NCBI GenBank assembly: GCA_965248255.1
Contig: CBDFIW010000001.1
Location: 855,087-919,086, forward strand
Origin: JAKZVK01 sp965248255
Lineage (GTDB): Bacteria; Acidobacteriota; Terriglobia; Bryobacterales; UBA6623
Length of the DNA: 64,000 bases
Reading direction: 5' to 3'
The notes below the pieces were generated by a model. The model was not told where the DNA came from. It was given only the letters and a program-made list of their open reading frames with translations, and searched no databases. Position 1 is the first letter of the stretch; the number at the start of each line of letters is the position of its first letter. A program made the translations under genes and the position numbers. Shown piece by piece: positions 6,846 to 15,404 of the stretch.

Positions 6846-9752
6846 ATGAAGTCGCTCACTGGTCTTCCTAGTCCCGCCTACCTGCGGATCGCCGAGGAAG
6901 CAGGAATCCAGCTCTCTGATCTGCTCAAGCTGGTTCAAGAGCTTGAAGCGGGCTCCACGCTGGCCTACCTTGCCTACTATCGTCCCGATATCGCCTCGGG
7001 CCTGACCGAAGAGCGTCTGAAGGCCATTGACGAGCGTCTGCGGCAGTTTCTCGATCTCGAAGACCGCCGCATCACGATCCTTACGGCCATCGGGCAAAAA
7101 GACAGGCTGACCCCCGAATTGCGTGCCCAAATCGAGTCCACGACGGACCGTTGGGAGCTCGAAGACCTTTACTTCCCGTTCAAGCCCAGACGGCGCTCCG
7201 CCGCCGACGAAGCGATCGAGAAGGGCCTTGTGCCTTTGGCCGAAGCCCTGTGGGATCAGCGACTTGAGAACAACGATCTGGCGGCCGCCGCGCAGCCCTA
7301 TGTGGACACCGAGAAGGGTGTCGTCTCGCCCGCCGATGCGCTTCGAGGCGCGCGCACCATCATGGCGCGGCGAGTGGCGGAAGATTCCGCGGTCCGGCAG
7401 GGTTTGCGCCTGATCATGCTCGACCACGCTCTGCTGACCGTGCCCAAAGACCAGCGGTTGCAGGGTAGCGGGAAGGCGAGGGCCAGACCACTGCTTGGGT
7501 ACCGGGCGAAGGTCAAGAACGTCTCCTGGCGTCAGATGCTGGCGATTCGCCGGACCGAGAGAGAAGCGGGGCTTGGTCATGAGATCGAGCTGCCCGTCAG
7601 CCGGGCAATCTCGTTTATCCTCGGACGCCTGCTCGAATCCCGGCCGGCGAACTCCGCGGTATGCCTGCAGTTGGGCGACGTGGCCTGCATCGCGTTGCAG
7701 GATTACCTCGGCCCGGCGTTGCGCAGCGAGCTGACACAGCGTCTCAACGGTCGCTGCGACGGGGCGGCAATCGAGGTGTACCAGAGGAACCTCGAGAAGG
7801 TTCTCAAAAATCCGCCCGCCGGACGCATCACCGTCATCGGACTGGAGACAGGACGTTCGGGCGGCTGGCGGGCTGCGGTTGTGGGACCCGATGGAGGCTT
7901 CCTCGAGGGCGCCATCGTGTATCGCCCGGAGGGAGCCGAAGCCAGGAGTGACAACCCCGAAGCGTCGGCAGAGGATGGCGCCGCCAAGGGTGCTGCGGCC
8001 GCAGGCGCGACCGGCGCTACCTCAGCGCCCAGCGGCGCGGCTGACGCCTCGACCGAGGTCCCTGCCGCCGAATCAGACGCCAGTGAGTCTGTGGTCGCAG
8101 ATGAAGTGACTGCGAGCACGGATGAAACGTCGAATGAGAGCCAACCCGGCCCCGCGGAGCAATCCCCCACAGTAGAAGCTGCGCCGCCCGAGGAATCCAG
8201 GGAAGCCGAAGAATCCGTTCAACCCGAACCGGAAACCGGCGAGTCGTCCGAGCAAGCAGCGGCAGCGACAGAAAGCGCCGATTCGGCTCCTACCGCTTCC
8301 GCCGAGGCCCCTGCCTCCGCATCAGACAGCGGGCCCACAACGATGCCCGGCCCTCCCGGGATGGCGAAGTCGGACCGCGCGGCGGTCGAGGAAGCCTTTG
8401 TCCCCCTCAGCGAATTGCTCCGCCGCCATCGGGTTGACGCCATCGTGATGGCCAACGGGCCCGGAATTCGCCAAGTCGAGACTCTCGTTCGCAGCTCCAT
8501 TCGAAAGGTAGGCGCCAAAGACATCTATTGGACCAAGCTCAGCGAGACCGGCAGTTGGATCTACGCCACTTCGAAAACTGCACGCCGTGAGATGCCCGCG
8601 GTCCCCCCTGCCCAGCGCAGCGCCGCTTGCCTGGCCCGACGGCTGCAGGATCCCCTTGCACAGTTCGTCAACGTCGACCCTCGCTTGCTGGGCGTAGGGC
8701 AGTTCCACCATGAGGTCGATCAGAAAAGGTTAAAGGCGGGACTGCGCACCACCGTCGAATCGGCGGTTCACCACGTAGGAGTTGATCTCAACGCGGGCTC
8801 GGCCGAGCTCTTCGCCCTTCTCCCGGGCATGACCGAGCGGGTCGCCAAGCGCGTGGTGGAGCATCGCAAGAGTAAGGGGCCGTTCGCCAAACGCGAGCAA
8901 CTCCAGAACGTATCCGGACTAAGCGTCCGGATCTACAAGCAGGCTGTCGGGTTCGTCCGCGTGCGAGATGGGGAGAACCCTCTGGACAGCACCGGCATCC
9001 ATCCGGAAATGTATCCGCAAGCGGAGAAGATCCTCGCGGCGGCAGGCGTCTCGGCTGCTGAAGCGCTTGAGCGGTCGGAGACACTGGACACCGTTCCACT
9101 CGACGAGCTGCAGGACGCGAAGCACCCCGTTGAGCTGCTCCGAGGCATCGTTGAGCAATTCCGGCCCGGGGCGCGAGACCCGCGCGGCCCGTTCACGCCG
9201 CCAAGCCTTCCCATTGAGCTCCTCGCGGCCGACGAGATCCAGCCCGGCAAAAAGGTGGAGGGCGTCGTGACCAACATCGCCGACTTCGGAGCCTTTGTCG
9301 ACATAGGAGCCGACCACGACGGGTTGGTACACATCTCTCAATTGTCCAATGGACCCGGCAAAGAGGCCAAGCCCGAGTTCAAGATCGGCGACCGGGTGAC
9401 GGTTTTCATCCGCGCGCTGGAGAGGGATGGCAAGCGCATCTCGCTTTCTCTCAAAGACCCGCGTGAGTTGGCTAGGGCGGCACGCGCGGCGCGGCCGGGC
9501 GCTGGACAACGAGCTGGAGGTCCGGGTACTGAGGGACAGCGAGCCCGGGGATCTCGTGCCTCCGGCGCCGGGGCGCGCCGTGCCGATGGGCCCCGCAAGC
9601 GCCGCAAGGAACCCCAGCGGGAAGGCAAGATCACGAAGCGGTTGTTCGGGCCCGACCCGAAAATCAAAGCGCGCGAGGAAGAGGAGTTGCAGAAGCTTTC
9701 TCTAAGCGAGAAGCTCAAGCTGCTTCATTCGAAATACCGGACAAAAGTCTAG
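6846..9752 (+). CDS. tex: Tex-family S1 RNA-binding protein with an acidic low-complexity insertion
   Basis: Tex proteins bind nucleic acid and are transcription/RNA-associated. The order fits: Tex N-terminal helical domain (about 1-200, LEDLYFPFKPRRR), YqgF-like RNase H fold from about 330 (VIGLETGRSGGW), GVGQFHHEVDQ, helix-hairpin-helix pairs near 655-710 (LFALLPGM, LQNVSGLS) and an S1 domain at about 800-870 (VVTNIADFGAFVDIG). At 968 residues it is ~200 longer than typical Tex. The excess is mainly an Ala/Ser/Glu-rich tract at about 362-503 inside the YqgF region and a basic Arg/Gly tail (about 880-940). The YqgF aspartate expected in LGLDPG reads Glu here (LETG). Confidence 0.9.
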   Translation: MKSLTGLPSPAYLRIAEEAGIQLSDLLKLVQELEAGSTLAYLAYYRPDIASGLTEERLKAIDERLRQFLDLEDRRITILTAIGQKDRLTPELRAQIESTTDRWELEDLYFPFKPRRRSAADEAIEKGLVPLAEALWDQRLENNDLAAAAQPYVDTEKGVVSPADALRGARTIMARRVAEDSAVRQGLRLIMLDHALLTVPKDQRLQGSGKARARPLLGYRAKVKNVSWRQMLAIRRTEREAGLGHEIELPVSRAISFILGRLLESRPANSAVCLQLGDVACIALQDYLGPALRSELTQRLNGRCDGAAIEVYQRNLEKVLKNPPAGRITVIGLETGRSGGWRAAVVGPDGGFLEGAIVYRPEGAEARSDNPEASAEDGAAKGAAAAGATGATSAPSGAADASTEVPAAESDASESVVADEVTASTDETSNESQPGPAEQSPTVEAAPPEESREAEESVQPEPETGESSEQAAAATESADSAPTASAEAPASASDSGPTTMPGPPGMAKSDRAAVEEAFVPLSELLRRHRVDAIVMANGPGIRQVETLVRSSIRKVGAKDIYWTKLSETGSWIYATSKTARREMPAVPPAQRSAACLARRLQDPLAQFVNVDPRLLGVGQFHHEVDQKRLKAGLRTTVESAVHHVGVDLNAGSAELFALLPGMTERVAKRVVEHRKSKGPFAKREQLQNVSGLSVRIYKQAVGFVRVRDGENPLDSTGIHPEMYPQAEKILAAAGVSAAEALERSETLDTVPLDELQDAKHPVELLRGIVEQFRPGARDPRGPFTPPSLPIELLAADEIQPGKKVEGVVTNIADFGAFVDIGADHDGLVHISQLSNGPGKEAKPEFKIGDRVTVFIRALERDGKRISLSLKDPRELARAARAARPGAGQRAGGPGTEGQRARGSRASGAGARRADGPRKRRKEPQREGKITKRLFGPDPKIKAREEEELQKLSLSEKLKLLHSKYRTKV

Positions 9753-9889
9753 CTCGTCCCACTGCTCGTACGCTACGGAAGTGGCAGGAACGTTGCCACG
9801 ACGGTTGAACAGATCGTGCCCGGACGCACTCGTATCCCCCTGTCGACAGAAGCCACTCAGAAGCAGCCCCTGACGATGGGGGCGACCGT

Positions 9890-9935
9890 CATAGTTCGGG
9901 CGGGGCGTTGAGGTCGAACGGCGCCCATAGTTCGG
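9890..9935 (+). repeat. Two direct copies of CATAGTTCGG upstream of pckA
   Basis: CATAGTTCGG occurs at 9890-9899 and again at 9926-9935, 36 bases apart start to start and 30-80 bases before the pckA ATG. That spacing is a little over three helical turns and would suit two protomers of a regulator on one face of DNA. No palindrome is evident in either copy. The rest of the 214-base gap after tex holds a small hairpin (GTGGCA/TGCCAC near 9780) but no T-run. Confidence 0.35.
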
Positions 9936-9966
9936 TTTTGGGGTCTTCCCGCCGAGGAAACTCTTT

Positions 9967-11580
9967 ATGGAAAACATCGGGACTCAGTTCAGCGGCACAG
10001 ATCTTGCCGAACACGGCATTCATAATGTCAATTCGGTCCACTGGAACCTCAGCACGCCACGCCTAGTCGAGCAGGCGCTCCACCGCAACGAGGGGCACCT
10101 AGCCGCCAACGGTGTGCTGGTGGTGCGCACCGGGCAATACACCGGCCGCTCGCCGACGGACCGCTTCATCGTCGAGGACGACATCACCCGCAACAGTGTC
10201 GATTGGGGCGAAGTCAACCGCGCGATGTCGCCCGAACACTTCGAGCGCCTGCACCGGAAGATCGGCTCCTACCTCGAGGGCCGGGACGTCTTCGTGCAGG
10301 ATTGTTACGCCGGCACCGACCGCGCCTACTCGCTGCCGATCCGAGCCGTCACGGAACTGGCGTGGCACAACCTTTTTGCCCGCCAGCTTTTCGTGCGTGC
10401 CGACGCGGACACGGCGACCGACCACCGGCCCGAGTTCACCATCATTTACGCGCCGGGCCTCCACGCCGATCCTTCGTGCGACGGTACCGGCAGCGAGGCG
10501 TTCGTCGTGCTCAACTTCACCAAGAAGCTGGTGCTAATCGGGGGAACGAGGTACGCAGGCGAAATGAAGAAGTCCGTCTTCAGCCTCCTCAATTACCTGC
10601 TGCCCGAGCGCAAGGTCTTGCCCATGCACTGCTCGGCCAACGTGGGGGAGGGGGGTGATGTGGCGCTTTTCTTCGGCTTGTCCGGAACCGGCAAGACCAC
10701 CCTCTCGGCCGACCCTGAGCGGCGGCTGATCGGCGATGATGAGCACGGCTGGAGTGATACGGGCGTATTCAATTTCGAAGGCGGATGCTATGCCAAGTGC
10801 ATCCGGCTGAGCTACGAAAAGGAGCCCCAGATATGGAACGCGCTACACTTCGGTTCGGTGCTCGAGAACGTCGTGTTCGATTCCGAGACACGGGCAATTG
10901 ATTACGATGACGACTCCATCACCGAGAACACTCGCGCCGCGTACCCGGTTGACTTCATCGACAACGCTGTGATTCCCGGCGTCGCGGGCCAGCCGTCGAA
11001 CGTGGTCTTCCTGACCGCCGATGCCTTCGGTGTGCTTCCGCCGATTTCGAAACTCTCTCCCGAGCAGGCGATGTACCACTTCTTGAGCGGCTACACCGCC
11101 AAAGTGGCCGGTACCGAGCGGGGCCTGGGCAACGAGCCTTCCGCGACCTTCAGCGCTTGTTTCGGATCGCCCTTCCTGCCGCGCAGTCCGTCGTTGTACG
11201 CCGAGATGCTCGGCGAGCGGCTGCGCCGGCACCCAGTCGGCTGCTGGCTGGTCAACACGGGCTGGACCGGCGGCGCGTACGGCGTGGGCAAGCGCACGGA
11301 CCTGCCCCACACGCGCGCCATGCTGCGTGCCGCCCTTTCCGGGGTGCTCGACCCCGGCGCGCCGAGCGAAGTACAGTTCATACCCCATCCGGTCTTTGGT
11401 GTGAGCGTCCCGACGAGCTGTCCCGGTGTTCCCACCGAGGTCCTAGACGCCCGCGGGATGTGGGCCGATGGGGCGGCGTACGACCAGGCCGCCCGCGCTC
11501 TGGCAGCGCGCTTCCAGGAGAACTTCGGGAAGTTCAGTGGCGTCGCCGCCGATGTCTGTGCTGCCGCCCCCGCTGCCTGA
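9967..11580 (+). CDS. pckA: Phosphoenolpyruvate carboxykinase (ATP)
   Basis: This 537-residue enzyme is the ATP-dependent PEPCK, converting oxaloacetate and ATP to phosphoenolpyruvate, the entry step of gluconeogenesis. Diagnostic motifs are the kinase-1 P-loop FGLSGTGKTTLS, the metal-binding kinase-2 LIGDDEHGW, the substrate-binding RTGQYTGRSPTDRF near the N-terminus and KLVLIGGTRYAGEMKKSVF. Length matches the family. The protein has no signal sequence and acts in the cytoplasm. The gene stands alone with a 214-base leader containing a pair of direct repeats. Confidence 0.97.
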   Translation: MENIGTQFSGTDLAEHGIHNVNSVHWNLSTPRLVEQALHRNEGHLAANGVLVVRTGQYTGRSPTDRFIVEDDITRNSVDWGEVNRAMSPEHFERLHRKIGSYLEGRDVFVQDCYAGTDRAYSLPIRAVTELAWHNLFARQLFVRADADTATDHRPEFTIIYAPGLHADPSCDGTGSEAFVVLNFTKKLVLIGGTRYAGEMKKSVFSLLNYLLPERKVLPMHCSANVGEGGDVALFFGLSGTGKTTLSADPERRLIGDDEHGWSDTGVFNFEGGCYAKCIRLSYEKEPQIWNALHFGSVLENVVFDSETRAIDYDDDSITENTRAAYPVDFIDNAVIPGVAGQPSNVVFLTADAFGVLPPISKLSPEQAMYHFLSGYTAKVAGTERGLGNEPSATFSACFGSPFLPRSPSLYAEMLGERLRRHPVGCWLVNTGWTGGAYGVGKRTDLPHTRAMLRAALSGVLDPGAPSEVQFIPHPVFGVSVPTSCPGVPTEVLDARGMWADGAAYDQAARALAARFQENFGKFSGVAADVCAAAPAA

Positions 11581-11736
11581 CCCCGACGACGCCACCCAAC
11601 CCGCGTACCAAACGGCTCGAAGAGACCGGCGGCTTTCTACTTCAGAGCTTGGTTTTGATATAGTGGCTCGGATCCGATCTCGAGCCCAGCGCCTGGACGT
11701 CTCTTAAGCGGTCGGATTCGTTCGCAGGAGCCCTCA

Positions 11737-12954
11737 ATGATTCACAGCCAACCCCCGCGTCTCTCGCATCGCTTTCTCCGTCTCGCCCTCTCTCTGGCGT
11801 GCTGCGGCTTATGTATGGCCGCCGGCGTCCGTCATGTCGGTTCGAACGGAGAGGCCGGCGGATCACAAGCGGTGGTCGTCACCGGCTCGGCGCTGGCCCA
11901 CACAGCGCAGTTCTTGCCTGTGGACAGCAACGGCAAACTGGTCGACAAAGCGGATGCTTCCGCTCAAATCGCCCAGGTGCTCAAGAACGTTGATATCGCG
12001 CTTCGCGAGGCAGGCTCCGCGCTGGACAAGGCCGTCAAACTGAACATTTCCGTGCGCGGGCCTGAAGTGACTGCGGCGGTCAAGAGCGCCGTTGCCGCGA
12101 ACTTTCCGGGAGCGACTAGACCGGCTGTCTCGCTGGTCGCGGGTGCTTTTCCGGACCCGCGCGTCTTGGTGGCGGCCGACGCGATCGCGCCGACGCCGCG
12201 GGATCCCAGCGCTATCATCCTCCTCCGCAGCTCGGCTCTAGCCGGGGCGCCTGGCGCCAACCACGTCGCCATCCTACCCAAAGGTCCACGGGTCTACATC
12301 TCGGGCCGCGCCGCCCGCGAGGGCAACGTCGCGCAGGCCACCTGGGCCACCATGGAGCAGATCAAAGCCACCCTTGATTTCCTCGGCTTGGGTCTCGCCG
12401 ACGTCGTCCACGTCAAGTCGTTCGTGCAACCGATTGCCGAGACTGCCAAGTCCGAGGAGCAGATTGTAGTGTTCTTCGGCAACAAGGCTCCCCCGATGAC
12501 GTTTGTCGAATGGACGAGCCAAAACCCCATCGAGATCGAAGTGATCGCCCGTACCGGCGCGCCCGCGGGAAGCTCCGCCAAGGGCATCGAACATCTCACA
12601 CCCCCGGGCGACCGGGCCTCGCCCGTCTTCAGCCGCATCGCGCGCCTGTACCACCCGTCGACCATCTACATCTCAGGGTTGTATGGGCGGGAGGGCGGCA
12701 GCAGCTCGGAACAGATCCACGACATATTCGCCTCCCTCATGGGAATCCTCCGACGGACCGGCAGCAACCTGGACCACTTGGCCAAAGCCACGTACTACCC
12801 CGCCGACAGCGACCCGAGCACGAAGCTCAACGAAATCCGCCCGGAGTACTACGATCCCAAGAGCCCGCCGGCGGCCTCGAAAGCGCTCGTCGCCGGGACG
12901 GGAATCAAGGGCCGCTCGATCACGCTCGACATCATCGCGGTTCCAGTGAAATAA
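11737..12954 (+). CDS. Secreted protein with three tandem Rid (YjgF/YER057c) domains
   Basis: The 405-residue product begins with a signal peptide (LALSLACCGLCMAAG). Three Rid-like folds follow: about 40-150 (VVVTGSALAHTAQFLPVD ... VAADAIAP), 165-270 (VAILPKGPRVYISGRAA ... IEVIARTG) and 290-405 (STIYISGLYGREGG ... ITLDIIAVPVK). Each shows the Rid pattern of a β-strand 'YISG' region, a helix with 'LKNVDIALREAGS' or equivalent, and a final β-strand. Standalone Rid proteins form trimers with active sites between subunits, so one chain with three copies could build the trimer in cis. I cannot confirm the catalytic Arg in every copy. Substrate and role outside the cytoplasm are unknown. Confidence 0.8.
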   Translation: MIHSQPPRLSHRFLRLALSLACCGLCMAAGVRHVGSNGEAGGSQAVVVTGSALAHTAQFLPVDSNGKLVDKADASAQIAQVLKNVDIALREAGSALDKAVKLNISVRGPEVTAAVKSAVAANFPGATRPAVSLVAGAFPDPRVLVAADAIAPTPRDPSAIILLRSSALAGAPGANHVAILPKGPRVYISGRAAREGNVAQATWATMEQIKATLDFLGLGLADVVHVKSFVQPIAETAKSEEQIVVFFGNKAPPMTFVEWTSQNPIEIEVIARTGAPAGSSAKGIEHLTPPGDRASPVFSRIARLYHPSTIYISGLYGREGGSSSEQIHDIFASLMGILRRTGSNLDHLAKATYYPADSDPSTKLNEIRPEYYDPKSPPAASKALVAGTGIKGRSITLDIIAVPVK

Positions 12955-13146
12955 ACGCGCAACCGACGACTGTGGCGTGAAGGGCCAGAGGCTCCGACTC
13001 GTCGGTTCGAAATCCCGGGCGATGGGCAACCGTCATCCTACACGCGACCCGCGCGCCGCTTGTGGGGGCCTTTACGTCCGCTCCCGCAGGCAGCCGCGGC
13101 AAATCTTACGATGACTCGGGAGACGGCGCCGTCGGCACTCATCTCA

Positions 13147-14508
13147 TCATCGCTCAAGCCACTTGCCCCCCTGCATCACCCGATGGATCTTGCGCGTGTT
13201 GGCGATGCCTTGGAGCGGATCGGCATCGAGAATCACTAAATCGGCGATCTTGCCCGCCGCAATTGTCCCGTAGTCGCTCTCGCCATCCGCAAGCAGCTCC
13301 GCGGCGTCGCGTGTCGCGGCCCGAAGCGCCTGCATCGAGCTCAAACCCGCCGCGACCAGCAACTGCATCTCGTGATGCGTCCCCCAGCCGGTGGGAATCA
13401 CCCCCGCCCCGCTATCGGACCCCGCGCCGATACGGACACCCGCCTCGGAAAGCGTCTTGACGAAACGCTGGGCGCGTTCATACTCCGCCTTGAGCCGCGG
13501 CAGGTTGGGGTTGGCCAGCATCGCTTTGCGCGTCTCGGGCTTGAGGATGTCCTCGAGAAGCTCGGGGTTGAGCGAAGCCCGCACTTCCGGGTCGTCCAAA
13601 TCTTCGGGATGTTCGGCGAAATACCATGCGCGCTCGGCCACGGTCAGCGTCGGCGTGAACGTGACGTTCCCCTCCTTCAGCTGCGCCAACAACGCAACCT
13701 CGATCTCGGTATCGCGAATCGAATGCAGGAAATCCCGCACGCCGAGGTCGAAGAGTTGGCGCAGGTCGGCTTCGTCGAAAACATGCGCCACGACGCGGAT
13801 GTGGGGCTTCCCGGCCGCTTCGACGATGGCCACGCGCATCTCTTCGCTGATCTTCAGCAGCGTCTTGTTTTTCGACTCCACCCACATCTTGATGAAATCG
13901 ACCCTCTGCGAGCTAAGTTCGTCCACGCCCGCTCGCGCTTTAGCAACCGTCGCCGGACGCCGCACGAAAGGCAATCCAATTGGGTGGCCGTCGGGATGCG
14001 TGAAGCCCCGTCCGGCCGTGAAGAGTCTCGGCGCCGCGATCTTCCCCGTGCGCGCGTCGGCAACCACTTCCAGGTGCTCGTTTTGGTCAGCGCCGATGCT
14101 GCGGGAAGTCGTCACGCCGAAACTAAGTTGGACCGCAAGCAGGCGCTTCATTTCCGCCCGGTCGCCGAAATAATGGGCATGCAGCTCGACCAGGCCGGGG
14201 ATCACGGTCTTGCCGGCGCCGTCTACGATCTCCGAGCCCTTTGGCACCGGTGTGTGGCTGCGTGACCCGGCTGCGCGAATGCGGGTCCCTTCGGTGACGA
14301 CGACCGAGTCCTCGATGGGTTGGGCGCCACTACCATCGATGAGCTTGGCCCCGACGATCGAGATGAGTCGGGGACTCAGCTCGTCGGGCACATCCCAGGG
14401 GCCCGAGCAGCCGATCAGCGTCGTTGCCGCCAGCCCGACGAAGTGCAAAAGGACAGGCAATCCTTGGTGGTTCGGACGCAGAGCCTTCATCGCGTTGGAG
14501 CGTAGCAA
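13147..14508 (-). CDS. Lipoprotein amidohydrolase (imidazolonepropionase-like)
   Basis: This 453-residue metal-dependent hydrolase carries an N-terminal lipobox-like sequence (ATTLIGC), suggesting a lipid-anchored periplasmic enzyme. The TIM-barrel metal signature is complete: VELHAHYFGD (HxH), Lys in DFIKMWVE, His in VVAHVFDEADLRQ, His in FLHSIRDTE and Asp in IGAGSDSGAG. A β-sandwich composite domain brackets the barrel (LISIVGAKLIDGSG at the start, IAAGKIADLVILDADP at the end), as in urease-superfamily hydrolases. A second ATG six codons in (MKALRPN) is an equally likely start. The substrate cannot be told from sequence. Confidence 0.88.
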   Translation of the reverse strand: MLRSNAMKALRPNHQGLPVLLHFVGLAATTLIGCSGPWDVPDELSPRLISIVGAKLIDGSGAQPIEDSVVVTEGTRIRAAGSRSHTPVPKGSEIVDGAGKTVIPGLVELHAHYFGDRAEMKRLLAVQLSFGVTTSRSIGADQNEHLEVVADARTGKIAAPRLFTAGRGFTHPDGHPIGLPFVRRPATVAKARAGVDELSSQRVDFIKMWVESKNKTLLKISEEMRVAIVEAAGKPHIRVVAHVFDEADLRQLFDLGVRDFLHSIRDTEIEVALLAQLKEGNVTFTPTLTVAERAWYFAEHPEDLDDPEVRASLNPELLEDILKPETRKAMLANPNLPRLKAEYERAQRFVKTLSEAGVRIGAGSDSGAGVIPTGWGTHHEMQLLVAAGLSSMQALRAATRDAAELLADGESDYGTIAAGKIADLVILDADPLQGIANTRKIHRVMQGGKWLER

Positions 14509-14645
14509 AGTCGAGCCTGTCGGCGGGGACGTGAATGTGTTCCCGCAGGTGGCCCGTCCGGAGTCGCGCGGAACGGATTGCTTTCCTGCACAACTCCTGG
14601 AATAATAGCGGCTAATCTAGAGAACGCCAATCAAGGGCCAACTGC

Positions 14646-14933
14646 ATGGGTAGGACGGTTTTCATAGGTAATCTCCCGGCTTGGGTCACCGCCGAAGAGA
14701 TCGAGGGATGGCTCAACAGCGAAGGAGTTGTCTTCGATGAGGTGAAGGTCATCCGCGATTTCGAGACCCAGGAGTCCAAGGGTTTCGCCTTTGTCGAGGC
14801 CGCCTCGGACGAAGACGTGAAGGCCATGATCAAGCGCTTCAACCGCGCACCCATCGACGACAAGGTCTTGCGCGTCAACGAGGCACGGTCCAACGAAGGG
14901 ACCAAGCAGCGTCCGCGCCGACCCCGCCGTTAG
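14646..14933 (+). CDS. Small RRM-type RNA-binding protein
   Basis: This 95-residue single RNA-recognition-motif protein has RNP2 as VFIGNL and RNP1 as KGFAFVEA, in the correct order and spacing. The tail is basic (QRPRRPRR), a common RNA-binding extension. Bacterial single-RRM proteins of this size are cytoplasmic RNA-binding or RNA-chaperone-like proteins, often cold- or stress-linked. The last four bases overlap the end of the convergent peroxiredoxin gene, so the two transcripts must be antisense at their 3' ends unless termination is very sharp. Confidence 0.88.
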   Translation: MGRTVFIGNLPAWVTAEEIEGWLNSEGVVFDEVKVIRDFETQESKGFAFVEAASDEDVKAMIKRFNRAPIDDKVLRVNEARSNEGTKQRPRRPRR

Positions 14934-15379
14934 GAAGCCCGATCGACGGCAGCCAGAATCCTCTCGGGGGAGGGCATGCCCGCTTCGGCGAACACGACAT
15001 CGCCCCCCTTCCCGACGCCATAAGCACAGCGCTTGATGAAAAGGCCACCCGCCCCATAAAGGCCGGCGACCTTCTTCCCTTCGTCCACGAGCAGCTGGAA
15101 CGGAAGGTCGTCACGCGACCGGAATTTGCGATGACTCTTGGCCTTGCCCGGGTTCACACCGAAAACACCCACGCCTTTTCCTTGAAAGGAGCCCCAGCGG
15201 TCCCTCAGTTGGCAGAGTTGCTGGCGGCAGTGGGGCGTCTCATCCCTCGGGTAGAAGACCAGCACGACAGCCCGGCCGCGAAGATCGGACAGCCGCGTCT
15301 CTCCACCGCTTTCATCGGCAAGGCTGAAATCGGGGGCCTTGGAGCCCACGGCTAGCAGTTGTGGCTGGAAGAACGGCAT
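14930..15379 (-). CDS. Peroxiredoxin (BCP/AhpC-TSA type)
   Basis: This 149-residue thioredoxin-fold peroxidase reduces peroxides through a peroxidatic cysteine. The active site is FYPRDETPHC, giving the P-x3-T-x2-C pattern. A second Cys five residues on (QQLC) is placed as the resolving Cys of atypical two-Cys BCP proteins. The N-terminal VGSKAPDFSLADESG and LSDLRGRAVVLVFYP are typical of the family. There is no signal peptide. It converges on the RRM gene with a 4-base overlap. Confidence 0.88.
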   Translation of the reverse strand: MPFFQPQLLAVGSKAPDFSLADESGGETRLSDLRGRAVVLVFYPRDETPHCRQQLCQLRDRWGSFQGKGVGVFGVNPGKAKSHRKFRSRDDLPFQLLVDEGKKVAGLYGAGGLFIKRCAYGVGKGGDVVFAEAGMPSPERILAAVDRAS

Positions 15380-15404
15380 CCGCTCATCCTACCTTCGGTT
15401 GCCG

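Noticed and set aside
9751..9764. AGCTCGTCCCACTG shared with 27587-27600
   Set aside because: Only 14 bases match, the flanks are unrelated and no third copy was noticed; probably chance in GC-rich DNA.
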